Shown here: positions 1-7,350 of the stretch, piece by piece | Numbering within the stretch: position 1 is the stretch's first letter | How the letters are laid out: every line of letters starts with the position of its first letter | From: a virus | Virus record (IMG/VR): IMGVR_UViG_3300023179_000326 | Coordinates: 1 to 32,332 of that record | Reading direction: 5' to 3' (one strand) | DNA length: 32,332 nucleotides | Translations under genes and position numbers: made by a program | Notes under the pieces: generated by a model | Told to the model about the DNA's origin: nothing | The model's input: the letters and a program-made list of their open reading frames with translations, nothing else | Database searches by the model: none

Positions 1-55
1 TATTGATAGAATTTTTGTATAGTATATGATTGAGGTATTACCACATTATGAGTAT

Positions 56-92
56 ACTTGTTTAGAGAATAAAAACAAGTTTATTTTTTTTC
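56..92 (+). terminator. Possible rho-independent terminator (plus strand)
   Basis: An 8-bp stem (ACTTGTTT at 56-63 pairing with AAACAAGT at 73-80) with a 9-nt loop is followed by TTATTTTTTTT on the plus strand. It would end a plus-strand transcript entering from the left edge. It overlaps the tail of the minus-strand gene at 81-266. The stem is AT-rich, so it may be weak. Confidence 0.4.
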
Positions 93-266
93 TGGTAAGT
101 CTTTAACTGAAACAACGCCTTTATGTAGAAACAATCCTGTTGTGGGGTCAATGTAGTGTGCTTCAACGATTTCTTTATTGTCACGCACATATGTGTGCAG
201 TTTGGGTTTAACAGGCAGGCCGTTGTGTGGTGACATTACTGTTTTTCTGGGGTCTATAAAGTCCAT
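81..266 (-). CDS. Small conserved-looking protein of unknown function (61 aa), late gene
   Basis: I do not recognise this 61-residue protein. It is hydrophilic, has no membrane segment or signal peptide, and ends in a basic KDLPEKK. It has no Shine-Dalgarno. The start is supported by an exact T4-type late promoter octamer, TATAAATA, ending 5 nt before the ATG. This marks it as a late gene with a leaderless or nearly leaderless mRNA, and thus possibly a virion or assembly protein. It follows another small unknown gene (281-562) on the same strand, 14 nt away, but has its own promoter. Confidence 0.6.
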   Translation of the reverse strand: MDFIDPRKTVMSPHNGLPVKPKLHTYVRDNKEIVEAHYIDPTTGLFLHKGVVSVKDLPEKK

Positions 267-271
267 ATAGA

Positions 272-279
272 TATTTATA
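272..279 (-). promoter_or_regulatory. T4-type late promoter
   Basis: An exact TATAAATA octamer on the minus strand, 5 nt (TCTAT) before the ATG of the 61-residue gene. With the T4 late-promoter geometry, in which the octamer's last base lies near -6, transcription would start at or next to the A of the ATG. Confidence 0.7.
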
Positions 280-280
280 C

Positions 281-562
281 TTAATGTGTTTTAATCAATC
301 CAGGGTTGTAATTTTTGAGATACTGTTTGCGGCATACGCTGTAAATGCGCCTTGGCAATCTCTCTACTGTATCAATAATGCCGATTTTTAAGCCTAAATC
401 AAATTTATCTTGCGGTACATTGCGAACTTTCATTTCTGGTAAAGATAAAAACATGTAATCATTCTTTATTTTTTCCATGTATACAAACAATTCACCAAGG
501 TAAGTGCCTTTGGTTATAGCATATACAAATGCTTGTTTTGGATGTTTTCTAGAGAATATCAT
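281..562 (-). CDS. Hypothetical protein (93 aa)
   Basis: An unrecognised 93-residue protein, basic, with no membrane segment. It begins MIFSRKHPKQAF and contains a mixed beta-like middle (KGTYLGELFVYM). Its first codons overlap the last 14 nt of the RmlB-like gene (549-1502) on the same strand, which is typical of translational coupling in one operon with the two nucleotide-sugar genes. No independent promoter is evident. Function unknown; operon position is the only hint. Confidence 0.55.
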   Translation of the reverse strand: MIFSRKHPKQAFVYAITKGTYLGELFVYMEKIKNDYMFLSLPEMKVRNVPQDKFDLGLKIGIIDTVERLPRRIYSVCRKQYLKNYNPGLIKTH

Positions 563-1502
563 AATACCAATCTACAGTAGATTTTATATTATCTTCAAAT
601 GTATGCAATGGTTTGTAATTGGAAAGACGTCTGACCTTGGTGCTGTCAATTGCATATCGTAAATCATGACCAAGTCTGTCTTTTACAAATTTTATATCAA
701 ATTTAGACACATATTTTTTAGCGAGCATGTATTTGCCAATCATTTTTACCAAATCTATGTTTTGCATTTCTACAGATGATCCAATATTATAGATTTCCCC
801 GTGTTTTCCGTTCTCTAACACACTTAGAATCATTTCACAATGATCAACAACATATATCCATTCTCTTACATTAATTCCTTTACCATAGACAGGAACTGGT
901 GTTTCAGACAAGATAGATTTAATTATAGTGGGAATAAACTTTTCTGTGTGCTGATTTGGACCAAAATTGTTGCAGCATCTAGTGACTACAACATTTGACC
1001 CGTAGGTTTTGTAGAAACTTAAAGCTATTAAATCTGATGCAGCTTTTGTAGAAGAATAAACAGATGTGGGATCAAGTTTATCTGTTTCTTTAAACTTTCG
1101 CTTTTCTTGTAAAGTCAAAAAACCGTAAACTTCATCTGTGCTCACATGAATAAATTTTTTTGACTTGGTCGCATTTAGTAAATTAAATGTACCTACCACA
1201 TTTGTAGCAACAAAGGGCTCAGGGCAGGCAATGCTGTTGTCGACATGTGTCTCTGCAGCAAAATGCACAATAATGTCTGTTTTGTGATTTTTAAAAAAAG
1301 TGTTGACCTGCTTGGCGTTTGTAATGTCTAGCTTTGCAAATTTGACGTGTTTAGATTTTAGGACAGGCTTTAAAAACGAGATGTTTGATGCATAAGAAAG
1401 TTTGTCAACAACAGTAATTTCATAATTTGGGCGCTTAGCATGCAACAATTTTACAAAGTTGCTGCCTATGAAACCGCAGCCACCGGTCACTACTACTTTC
1501 AT
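549..1502 (-). CDS. rmlB: dTDP-glucose 4,6-dehydratase-like (RmlB family) short-chain dehydrogenase
   Basis: An extended short-chain dehydrogenase of the RmlB type, which converts dTDP-glucose to dTDP-4-keto-6-deoxyglucose with bound NAD+. Visible signatures are the Rossmann glycine motif GGCGFIG (residues 7-13), the RmlB catalytic triplet Thr-Asp-Glu in VSTDEVYG (about 122-124), and the Tyr-x-x-x-Lys pair in YSSTK (Tyr149, Lys153). The length of 317 aa is slightly short of bacterial RmlB (about 350). Its ATG overlaps the stop of the RmlD-like gene by one base, so the two are one operon. It probably makes an activated deoxysugar for phage or host-surface glycosylation. Related GDP- or UDP-sugar dehydratases are possible, but Thr-Asp-Glu favours RmlB. 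Confidence 0.85.
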   Translation of the reverse strand: MKVVVTGGCGFIGSNFVKLLHAKRPNYEITVVDKLSYASNISFLKPVLKSKHVKFAKLDITNAKQVNTFFKNHKTDIIVHFAAETHVDNSIACPEPFVATNVVGTFNLLNATKSKKFIHVSTDEVYGFLTLQEKRKFKETDKLDPTSVYSSTKAASDLIALSFYKTYGSNVVVTRCCNNFGPNQHTEKFIPTIIKSILSETPVPVYGKGINVREWIYVVDHCEMILSVLENGKHGEIYNIGSSVEMQNIDLVKMIGKYMLAKKYVSKFDIKFVKDRLGHDLRYAIDSTKVRRLSNYKPLHTFEDNIKSTVDWYYDIL

Positions 1503-2368
1503 TACTCTTTGTAGTTAGCAACAAACTTTACAATTGTATCTTCCAGTACATCATCTACAGAAGGCATTAATAGTGTTTCTGAAACTGCTTTTTGATCATC
1601 AAGCACGCAATTTGAGCGTTGAGCTTTAATGTTAAGTTCATTTAAATTCACAACCTTCCAATTGGGGTTCTTAAGGCCATGTTTAGCTAATAAATCTGCA
1701 ATTTTTTTACCGGTTATGACGCCAGGGTTAACAACATTTAACGGACCTGTTATTCTATTGAGTGCGTTAGTTACAATGAGGTTGTGTACAAATTCATTTA
1801 AATTGTCTGTGTTAGTTCCGCTGTTAGGGTAATCAATAATGTTGTCGTATTTTAAGATTTTGTAAATTAAATTTTTGGGCAAAGCTTTGCTGTTGAAAGG
1901 CATTCTGATGCGCAAGGTTATAGCATCAAAACTTGCAAGGTTGAGCTCGCATATATGCTTGGTTTTAGAATAAAAACTGCTATCTGGATTGTAAATGCCA
2001 AAGTTAGGTACATCTTTTTCTGTAAAATTTTTAGTATAGCCAGTATAGATGCATCCGGAAGAAACGTTAACAAATTTAATTTTTAGTTTTTCGCATATCT
2101 TAGCCATTTTGAGTGGCAATGATACATTGTAAAAATAACAGTTCTCTTTATCAAGCTCGCATGCATCAACATTTGGTGAGCCAGTGTACCCGGCACAATT
2201 AATCAGCACATTACAGCTGAGCGATTTGAGAGTATACTCAAGCTGATTGCCGTCAGTATAATCAAGATATGCTCGGTTGAATGTTGTTAAATTTATGTTG
2301 CGGCTGTTGAGATATTCGCTTAAAGAGGCACCGATAAATCCTGTGCCGAGTAACACGGGCTTGAGCAT
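1502..2368 (-). CDS. RmlD-like NAD(P)-dependent sugar-nucleotide reductase/epimerase
   Basis: An extended SDR protein related to dTDP-4-dehydrorhamnose reductase (RmlD). The N-terminus has GTGFIGASL (residues 8-16, dinucleotide loop). NCAGY (58-61) and VDACELDKENCYFYNV match the RmlD-like helix region. VSSGCIYTGY lies before the active-site Tyr133-x-x-x-Lys137 (YSKTK). At 288 aa it is a normal RmlD length. It sits directly upstream of rmlB in the same operon, so it probably reduces or epimerises the 4-keto sugar made by that enzyme. The enzymes between them in the rhamnose pathway (RmlA, RmlC) are not in the window. The exact substrate cannot be read from the sequence. Confidence 0.7.
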   Translation of the reverse strand: MLKPVLLGTGFIGASLSEYLNSRNINLTTFNRAYLDYTDGNQLEYTLKSLSCNVLINCAGYTGSPNVDACELDKENCYFYNVSLPLKMAKICEKLKIKFVNVSSGCIYTGYTKNFTEKDVPNFGIYNPDSSFYSKTKHICELNLASFDAITLRIRMPFNSKALPKNLIYKILKYDNIIDYPNSGTNTDNLNEFVHNLIVTNALNRITGPLNVVNPGVITGKKIADLLAKHGLKNPNWKVVNLNELNIKAQRSNCVLDDQKAVSETLLMPSVDDVLEDTIVKFVANYKE

Positions 2369-2391
2369 ATCATATTTTAATATGAGATTAA

Positions 2392-2760
2392 TTATTCTCC
2401 ACCGTCTTCTGCAGAATCGTTGTCACTTTGACGGTAATTAGAGCTTACAAAAAATTTATTTAGCAATGTTGCGAGTGAATCAGCTTCTTGTTGATTGTGC
2501 GCGGAAATCATTTTTACTGGAGTGCCTTCGTCGTCGTAGCCTATTAAAATAAAACTATTTAAAAATTCTAATATTGTTGCGTTTAAAGAATCTAAGTTCT
2601 TTTTTGCTTTGACCCTCTCGTGGGCTTGCTCTCTTAAGAAAGCTATAAAAGCCTGACTTGTTAATTCATTAATTGCATTATCTTCTTTTTTAACAGAAGG
2701 TGCACTTGAAGTTGAAGGCTTTTTAGAATTTTCGTCCTTCTTGCGGGGTTTACCCTTCAT
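2392..2760 (-). CDS. Hypothetical protein (122 aa), charged ends
   Basis: Unrecognised. The N-terminal 35 residues are Lys/Ser-rich and probably disordered (begins MKGKPRKKDENSKKPS). The middle is predicted helical (AFIAFLREQAHERVKAKKNL, then a short strand FILIGYDDEG), and the tail is acidic (DNDSAEDGGE). It overlaps the preceding gene (2750-3112) by 11 nt and so belongs to the operon downstream of the sliding clamp. A T4 gp33-like co-activator was considered, but the C-terminal clamp-binding motif of gp33 is not visible. Confidence 0.6.
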   Translation of the reverse strand: MKGKPRKKDENSKKPSTSSAPSVKKEDNAINELTSQAFIAFLREQAHERVKAKKNLDSLNATILEFLNSFILIGYDDEGTPVKMISAHNQQEADSLATLLNKFFVSSNYRQSDNDSAEDGGE

Positions 2761-3112
2761 TACAAGTATTTAATCTTTTTGTAATGAATCTATCACGACC
2801 TGGGTAGTCTTTGTTGTTCGTTACACCATGCTTGACTAAGAAGTTAATAATGACCTCAATACTGTCTGTTTTTAAATTGTAGTTCTTAGGAATGCGAAGA
2901 CCACCATCATTAAACTCAAATAAAATTTCATCCATCTCCGTTTTGTTTGAATAACAAGTAATGTATACAGATGCTTCACTAGGATTGACAAGCACTGTCC
3001 ATCTTCTTGGGTCACTTTTAGCGTAAATAGCAAATACTTTAACTACTATGAACCCGTTATCTCTCAACCTCTTGATAAAATAACTAGGCGTTTTAATTTT
3101 GTTTTTAGTCAT
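2750..3112 (-). CDS. Conserved-looking phage protein of unknown function (120 aa)
   Basis: A 120-residue mixed alpha/beta protein lying one base downstream of the sliding clamp gene, so translated from the same mRNA. Features are a basic helix (SYFIKRLRDNGF), the segment DPRRWTVLVNPSEASVYITC, and FEFNDGGLRIPKN followed by a helix IEVIINFLVKHGV. The pattern resembles small conserved proteins of marine T4-like phages, but I cannot name a function. It is not T4 RegA, which also follows gp45-type genes, because RegA residues are not recognisable. Confidence 0.65.
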   Translation of the reverse strand: MTKNKIKTPSYFIKRLRDNGFIVVKVFAIYAKSDPRRWTVLVNPSEASVYITCYSNKTEMDEILFEFNDGGLRIPKNYNLKTDSIEVIINFLVKHGVTNNKDYPGRDRFITKRLNTCNEG

Positions 3113-3113
3113 A

Positions 3114-3845
3114 TTAATTCATTAATGCGGATACTACTAGTTTAATAGAAGAATTAGTTTGTTGTATATCAAATAGTACTATATTCATAGATGTATTGAT
3201 GTTGGCATTAATACTGCTAAACTTCATAGAAGAAATTATTCTGAATACCTCAAAATTCAACGGCATGGGTGTACTAATTGCATTACCATCATAATCATCA
3301 GCAATATTCATTCCGTAAGAGTCAATGTTGGCACGACTCATGTCAGTCAGGTCACCTCTTACTACATTCTTGTTTGTTGATAGATAAATTTTATTAGAAT
3401 CTGTAGTAATAGTACTGCCCTTAATCAAGCTTGATATGGATGTGTTTTTAATTGAGAACTTTCCATCAAATTTAATAGTTTTTAATTTTTCAAAATTAAG
3501 ACGGGGTAGAGAAATGATGCCATCATCGTACAGGTGTATTTTAAATCGAGTTTCATTAGAGCTATAACCTAGGAAATTACTGCTAACATCAAATTTAATT
3601 TCTGTATCATTTAAACAAGATAATACTCTAACAAGTTTCTTAAGATCAGGTATGTTTAATGTTTTAGTTACATTAATTGCTGCGTCGTTGTATTGCGAGT
3701 GAGCTATTATAGTGTTGTCACTTGTAGCAATAGTGGTAGCAATTGTTCCGTTGTCGCATTTAAGTACTGCATTGTCAGATATTTTACTCAGCGGAACTAG
3801 AAACTCATTAAGCAGTAATTCTCTATTAGTAATACTGAGTTCCAT
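3114..3845 (-). CDS. 45: DNA polymerase sliding clamp, gp45-like
   Basis: A 243-residue protein with the two-domain beta/alpha pattern of a trimeric PCNA-like clamp, close to T4 gp45 (228 aa). The clamp encircles DNA, tethers gp43 polymerase, and in T4 also activates late transcription through gp55 and gp33. The internal repeat is visible as two similar halves, each with alternating strands. IPDLKKLVRVLSCLNDTEIKF in the first half matches the clamp strand-helix signature. Assignment rests on this pattern and on the position beside gp32; identity is low. The start is supported by a full consensus promoter ending 5 nt before the ATG. Confidence 0.75.
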   Translation of the reverse strand: MELSITNRELLLNEFLVPLSKISDNAVLKCDNGTIATTIATSDNTIIAHSQYNDAAINVTKTLNIPDLKKLVRVLSCLNDTEIKFDVSSNFLGYSSNETRFKIHLYDDGIISLPRLNFEKLKTIKFDGKFSIKNTSISSLIKGSTITTDSNKIYLSTNKNVVRGDLTDMSRANIDSYGMNIADDYDGNAISTPMPLNFEVFRIISSMKFSSINANINTSMNIVLFDIQQTNSSIKLVVSALMN

Positions 3846-3850
3846 AATGT

Positions 3851-3878
3851 ATTATAACTAAAATATATTAATTGTCAA
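3851..3878 (-). promoter_or_regulatory. Consensus sigma70-type promoter of the sliding clamp gene
   Basis: TTGACA (3878-3873), 16 nt spacer, TATAAT (3856-3851), then only ACATT before the ATG. Both hexamers are perfect. The predicted start of transcription falls on or within 1-2 nt of the ATG, so the mRNA would be leaderless. The promoter is embedded in the end of the gene at 3868-4263. Confidence 0.8.
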
Positions 3879-4263
3879 GCAATTTGCTAAGCTTTCTGTC
3901 GATGCTATCAAGCCTGTCAAAAATAAGTTTAGCATAATTGCAGTTGTTAAAGTCAAACTCTAGCTGGTTGGGATCATTTTGAATGATAGGCTCTGCTTGC
4001 TGCTGCGCAGGCTGCTTAAATATTTTTTCAACATTTATACCTGCATTTACTGTAGTTGTGTATTTGTTTGGAATGTTAGGTGAAGGGATAGTATCAATTA
4101 TAGCTTTTGCATTCAGATTAGAAGCTCGCAAATTGCTATTAGGCGAAATAATAGCCTGATCTATTGCTTTCATAGAGCTTGAAACATGTTGCCCTATGAA
4201 CTGCAGAGTTAAAAGCTTTAACTCATCAGGGTTAGTTACATCGTTGAATACTTCTTGGCTCAT
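3868..4263 (-). CDS. Hypothetical protein between gp45 and gp32 (131 aa)
   Basis: Unrecognised, 131 residues. It has a helical N-terminus (ELKLLTLQFIGQHVSSSMKAI), a low-complexity Asn/Pro/Gln middle, and a C-terminal segment NQLEFDFNN followed by a helix (IFDRLDSIDRKLSKLLDN). The QLEFDF stretch looks like a short hydrophobic clamp-binding peptide, which would fit its place between clamp and SSB genes, but that is inference. It starts 2 nt after gp32 ends, so it is co-transcribed with gp32. Confidence 0.6.
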   Translation of the reverse strand: MSQEVFNDVTNPDELKLLTLQFIGQHVSSSMKAIDQAIISPNSNLRASNLNAKAIIDTIPSPNIPNKYTTTVNAGINVEKIFKQPAQQQAEPIIQNDPNQLEFDFNNCNYAKLIFDRLDSIDRKLSKLLDN

Positions 4264-4265
4264 TA

Positions 4266-5117
4266 TCAGAGATCTTTTAGCAGTTCAGCTAAAGTCTCAT
4301 CTGAATCAGCACTAGCTTGCTTCGCTGCGGGCTTTGCAGCAACGTTGCTGGCTACTGCTTCTTTAACACTAGACTCAGCCTTTGTCTCTTCATCAGCATC
4401 CTCTGTGCAATGATAATGTTTAGCTAGCAGGTCTTGAATTTCTTCGTAGCTCTTAGAGGTGACATACTTTTCAAGATCGAACGCTGCATCATATATCTTC
4501 TTGTAATCTGCTGCAGCAAGACCTTCAATTTCCTTAGGTGTACCAAACTTTGAGGAAACGTATGTCGGATAATCTCCTTGCTTTTCAACTTTGATCTTCA
4601 AGCTGCATCCTTTGCCGGAAAGATCAAAAATGCGAGCTCCAAGTTCAGTAGCCTCTTCACCTTCAATGGCATCCATGATAATCTTGTATAGCTGTCTACC
4701 AAATCTCAAGATCTTAACTTTGCCATTGTTGTCTGCATTAACTGGATCGTTAATAACGTACACATTAACAAGCCAATTCTCGCGACGCTTCAATGCTAAA
4801 GCCTTTTCCTTTTCCTTTTCAGTACCGGTCTTCAATGTCTTGTATCGATACTCTGCAATAGGATCACGCTGGTTCCAAGTCGTGGGACTAACAACTGTGA
4901 CAAGCTGGCCAGTAGAAAAACTATTCCAGCCATAATTGTATGTATGGAAAAATGTCTTGGTGGGGTCTTTGACATTGGGTAGCAAGCGAACAGTGTAAGT
5001 ATTGCCTACTTCAGTCTTAAGAAAATCTTTGTACTTGCTGTTAGCAGAACCTTCGCCTGTATTCTTGGTTAAAGCGCCTTTGATACTCTCAAACATTGCA
5101 TTGGTAAATGTACTCAT
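4266..5117 (-). CDS. 32: Single-stranded DNA-binding protein, gp32-like
   Basis: A 283-residue homologue of T4 gp32 (301 aa). It coats single strands during replication, recombination and repair. The order matches the family: a short basic N-terminal cooperativity arm, an OB-fold core with LKRRENWLVNVYVINDP and NNGKVKILRFGRQLYKII (the T4 core equivalent is clear), and an Ala/Lys linker leading to an acidic tail (DSDETLAELLKDL) that recruits partner proteins in T4. The T4 zinc site (His64, Cys77, Cys87, Cys90) is not conserved: the aligned CPVC region is DPIA here and no cysteine pair is present. It heads the operon that continues into the 131-aa gene. Confidence 0.9.
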   Translation of the reverse strand: MSTFTNAMFESIKGALTKNTGEGSANSKYKDFLKTEVGNTYTVRLLPNVKDPTKTFFHTYNYGWNSFSTGQLVTVVSPTTWNQRDPIAEYRYKTLKTGTEKEKEKALALKRRENWLVNVYVINDPVNADNNGKVKILRFGRQLYKIIMDAIEGEEATELGARIFDLSGKGCSLKIKVEKQGDYPTYVSSKFGTPKEIEGLAAADYKKIYDAAFDLEKYVTSKSYEEIQDLLAKHYHCTEDADEETKAESSVKEAVASNVAAKPAAKQASADSDETLAELLKDL

Positions 5118-5123
5118 ATTGAT

Positions 5124-5151
5124 ATAATAAATGTATATTTGATTTAATCAA
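5124..5151 (-). promoter_or_regulatory. Sigma70-like promoter of gp32
   Basis: TTGATT (5151-5146), 16 nt spacer, TATTAT (5129-5124), then ATCAAT and the ATG. The same hexamers and spacer recur in front of the uvsY-like gene. The predicted leader is 0-2 nt. Confidence 0.55.
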
Positions 5152-5473
5152 CAGGTTTTTTTTGTTCTAACCTACTATTTTTTTGGCTAAGTAAGTTGTA
5201 AGCCTTAATAGCTTTTAAAGACGTAAAGTATTTTAAATCATAATAAGTTTCATCTTTATAAAGCTTGTATGGAGCTGAGAAGAATTCTTCTACATCTATG
5301 CTGTTATGATTTTTAAAAAACGTGGCAAGCCTCTTGAGACAAGCAACAGTAATATCATCCAAATTACTAAAGTCTTTTCTTAACCGGTATGGCTTGTTAG
5401 CAGACGTTCTAGCAGTTTTAAGAAAAGTATTGTAGATGTGTTTCTCGAAATCCGAAATCAATAGTACTTCCAT
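5144..5473 (-). CDS. Conserved-looking phage protein upstream of gp32 (109 aa)
   Basis: A 109-residue, Lys/Tyr-rich, probably helical protein with a recognisable ordered pattern: FEKHIYNTFLKTAR, then KPYRLRKDFSNL, then FFSAPYKLYKDE and a C-terminal KAIKAYNLL. The arrangement resembles a small family of marine T4-like phages, but I know no function. It overlaps the bS21-like gene by 16 nt and ends just before the gp32 promoter. It might be a replication accessory by position only; it does not resemble helicase loader gp59 and is half its size. Confidence 0.65.
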   Translation of the reverse strand: MEVLLISDFEKHIYNTFLKTARTSANKPYRLRKDFSNLDDITVACLKRLATFFKNHNSIDVEEFFSAPYKLYKDETYYDLKYFTSLKAIKAYNLLSQKNSRLEQKKPVD

Positions 5474-5667
5474 TTTTTATGTTGCAACTGTTTTTTGAGC
5501 TTGCGAAGCTGGCTCGGCTTGAGAAATCTGCTTTTGAGTCTCAGTTCTTCTAAAACTTCTGAACGCTGAACCTCGTTCATAAATTTTTTAACCATTTTAT
5601 CAAAATACACTTTATCGGTGCACTTTTTCTTGTCTAGCTTTACGCATGCGTTTACAATGTAGCTCAT
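5458..5667 (-). CDS. rpsU: bS21-like ribosomal protein
   Basis: A 69-residue, very basic protein with the layout of bacterial ribosomal protein bS21 (E. coli 71 aa). A helix FDKMVKKFMNEVQRS corresponds to the bS21 first helix. It is followed by the family's central VLEELRLKSRFLKPSQLRK, matching the VL-x-E-x-R...F-x-KP...R pattern, then a Lys-rich helix ending KKWKYY. bS21 sits beside the anti-Shine-Dalgarno of 16S rRNA on the 30S subunit, and phage copies are known in marine phages. It overlaps its upstream neighbour by 4 nt and its downstream neighbour by 16 nt, in the operon between gp41 and gp32, so it would be made early with replication proteins. It may replace or compete with host bS21. 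Confidence 0.75.
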   Translation of the reverse strand: MSYIVNACVKLDKKKCTDKVYFDKMVKKFMNEVQRSEVLEELRLKSRFLKPSQLRKLKKQLQHKKWKYY

Positions 5668-5951
5668 AAATTAATTTTATTCTTTTGGTTATTTAAAAAT
5701 TTCATAATGTATTTGCTTTTGTATAAACTGGAATCAAAATTAAGAAAAGATTTGACAGCAAGAAAGTCGCTTTTGATGTCACAATATTCTTTGTATAGAT
5801 TGAGTAAATCACGGTTCTGTAATAATAATAAGAACACATTTGCAAGATTCAACTTTTTTGTGTGCATAAGAGTAATGAGCGAGCAAAAAGACAGGAACAA
5901 GTGATTAAATTCATATTCATGAATGTGCCTGGATGGATCTATATCCTTCAT
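5664..5951 (-). CDS. Hypothetical protein (95 aa)
   Basis: Unrecognised, 95 residues, mostly helical and leucine-rich (LFLSFCSLITLMH and LANVFLLLLQNRDLLNLY). The hydrophobic runs are interrupted by polar residues, so a soluble helical protein is more likely than a membrane one. Its stop overlaps the start of the bS21-like gene by 4 nt (ATGA), which suggests translational coupling. It lies 38 nt downstream of the gp41 helicase gene. Confidence 0.55.
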   Translation of the reverse strand: MKDIDPSRHIHEYEFNHLFLSFCSLITLMHTKKLNLANVFLLLLQNRDLLNLYKEYCDIKSDFLAVKSFLNFDSSLYKSKYIMKFLNNQKNKINL

Positions 5952-5989
5952 TAATACTAATTAGAAGAAACATTGACAAAATCAACAAT

Positions 5990-7312
5990 TTAGATAGACA
6001 AATTGGTTAATGTGCTAATAGATGATGATGCTGCTTCTGTATCATTCAAGTGTTCATCTTCAAATATGGTGAGAGTCGAGTAATCAATTCTCATGATACA
6101 ATGGCCGAAATTAGGTCCAAATCGATTTTTCATGAGTCCCATTTTAATAACACCTAATTCTTTGTCTGTATCTTCTTGCCAAATACTCATAATAACGTCT
6201 CCAGTCATTGCCAAGCCAATACTTTCAGATATAGTTTTCAATCCAGGATCAGTAATAGAATAACCTTCTCGGTTTAACTGTGTAGCAGATATAATTGGGC
6301 AGTTGAAGGTGTATGACAGGGCTCTTAATTGTTCTGTGCAGCTTTTGATTCTTTCATAAGATGAATCACCTTGAGTGCTGTTCAAAAGATTAACATAATC
6401 TAAAACAATTGCGTCAATTTTAACACCTTTTTGAATAAGTTTTTTAACAAAAGCCTTTAAATGGTTGCATGTAATTGTTGCAGGTGGAAATTCTTTAATA
6501 ATAATTTTAGCGCCAGGCGATTCATTAGCATACTGTTCAATTTGTTGCTTTAAATTGTCACAGTCTATCTTGAGCTGACTCAGAGGTATCTTTGATACAT
6601 TAGCACACAATCTTTTAGCATAAATCAATTCTGGCATTTCGAGTGAAACAAGTAATACATTTTTACCTTGACTTGCTATATTAATAGCAACATTGCCTAA
6701 GAAAATGCTCTTACCAATGTTGGTTTCACCGGCAAACAAATAAAGCGATTTTCCTTGCTCCAAGAATCCACCGCCTATTTTATCATCTAACCACTTCCAT
6801 TTTGAAGGTATGTATTTTTCTGTAGAGTTGATACTATCAATAACTTTGTCTATGTCTTTGAAAAAATCTAATCCTGTTTCCGTAACAAGTGAGATGGAAC
6901 ACGCTTTTTCAAATTTTTCTAATATTTTAGATGTATCAACAATATTTTTACCTATGTCTTCTACTGTGTCCATCATTGCATAGTAAACTGCTTTTTCTTT
7001 TAAAAACGTTTCTGTATTATGATAGAGCTCATCTTCATTCAAGTTTTTATCTATACCTTGCAAAGATGTGACAACATTCTTTAAAGCATTGCGTTGATTG
7101 TCATCAGTTAAATATGCCTTAATTTCAGTGATGGTTGGTTTAGTGCCTCGTTTTTCAAAAAAGTTTTTTATGATAATAAACACATCTTTAATATCTTTGT
7201 TTTTGAAGTAGATAGGGTTGACTGCATCAATAATTGATGCTAAATAAGTTTCATCTGTTAAAGCTTTGTAAGCGATAATGTTTTCGAAATAATCTAAATC
7301 TAGCTTTGACAT
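5990..7312 (-). CDS. 41: Replicative DNA helicase, gp41-like (DnaB family)
   Basis: A 440-residue homologue of T4 gp41 (475 aa), the hexameric 5'-3' helicase that unwinds the fork and recruits primase. An N-terminal helical domain (about 1-150) is followed by a RecA-like core. This has Walker A GETNIGKS (195-202), the DnaB motif SLEMPELIYAKRL, Walker B with IVLDYVNLL, motif CPIISATQLNREG, and arginine-finger-region MKNRFGPN near the C-terminus. The primase (gp61) is not in the window. A near-consensus promoter lies directly upstream. Confidence 0.9.
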   Translation of the reverse strand: MSKLDLDYFENIIAYKALTDETYLASIIDAVNPIYFKNKDIKDVFIIIKNFFEKRGTKPTITEIKAYLTDDNQRNALKNVVTSLQGIDKNLNEDELYHNTETFLKEKAVYYAMMDTVEDIGKNIVDTSKILEKFEKACSISLVTETGLDFFKDIDKVIDSINSTEKYIPSKWKWLDDKIGGGFLEQGKSLYLFAGETNIGKSIFLGNVAINIASQGKNVLLVSLEMPELIYAKRLCANVSKIPLSQLKIDCDNLKQQIEQYANESPGAKIIIKEFPPATITCNHLKAFVKKLIQKGVKIDAIVLDYVNLLNSTQGDSSYERIKSCTEQLRALSYTFNCPIISATQLNREGYSITDPGLKTISESIGLAMTGDVIMSIWQEDTDKELGVIKMGLMKNRFGPNFGHCIMRIDYSTLTIFEDEHLNDTEAASSSISTLTNLSI

Positions 7313-7321
7313 TTAACCCTT

Positions 7322-7350
7322 ATTATATAATACACCAGCTTCAATTGCAA
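7322..7350 (-). promoter_or_regulatory. Sigma70-like promoter of gp41
   Basis: TTGCAA (7350-7345), 17 nt spacer, TATAAT (7327-7322), then 9 nt to the ATG. The predicted leader is only 2-3 nt, so the AAGGG in the gap would probably not be part of the mRNA. It overlaps the end of the glycosyltransferase gene. Confidence 0.65.

Noticed and set aside
2392-2760. T4 gp33 late co-activator
   Set aside because: Size and acidic tail are compatible, but the C-terminal hydrophobic clamp-binding end of gp33 is missing and the sequence does not align by eye.
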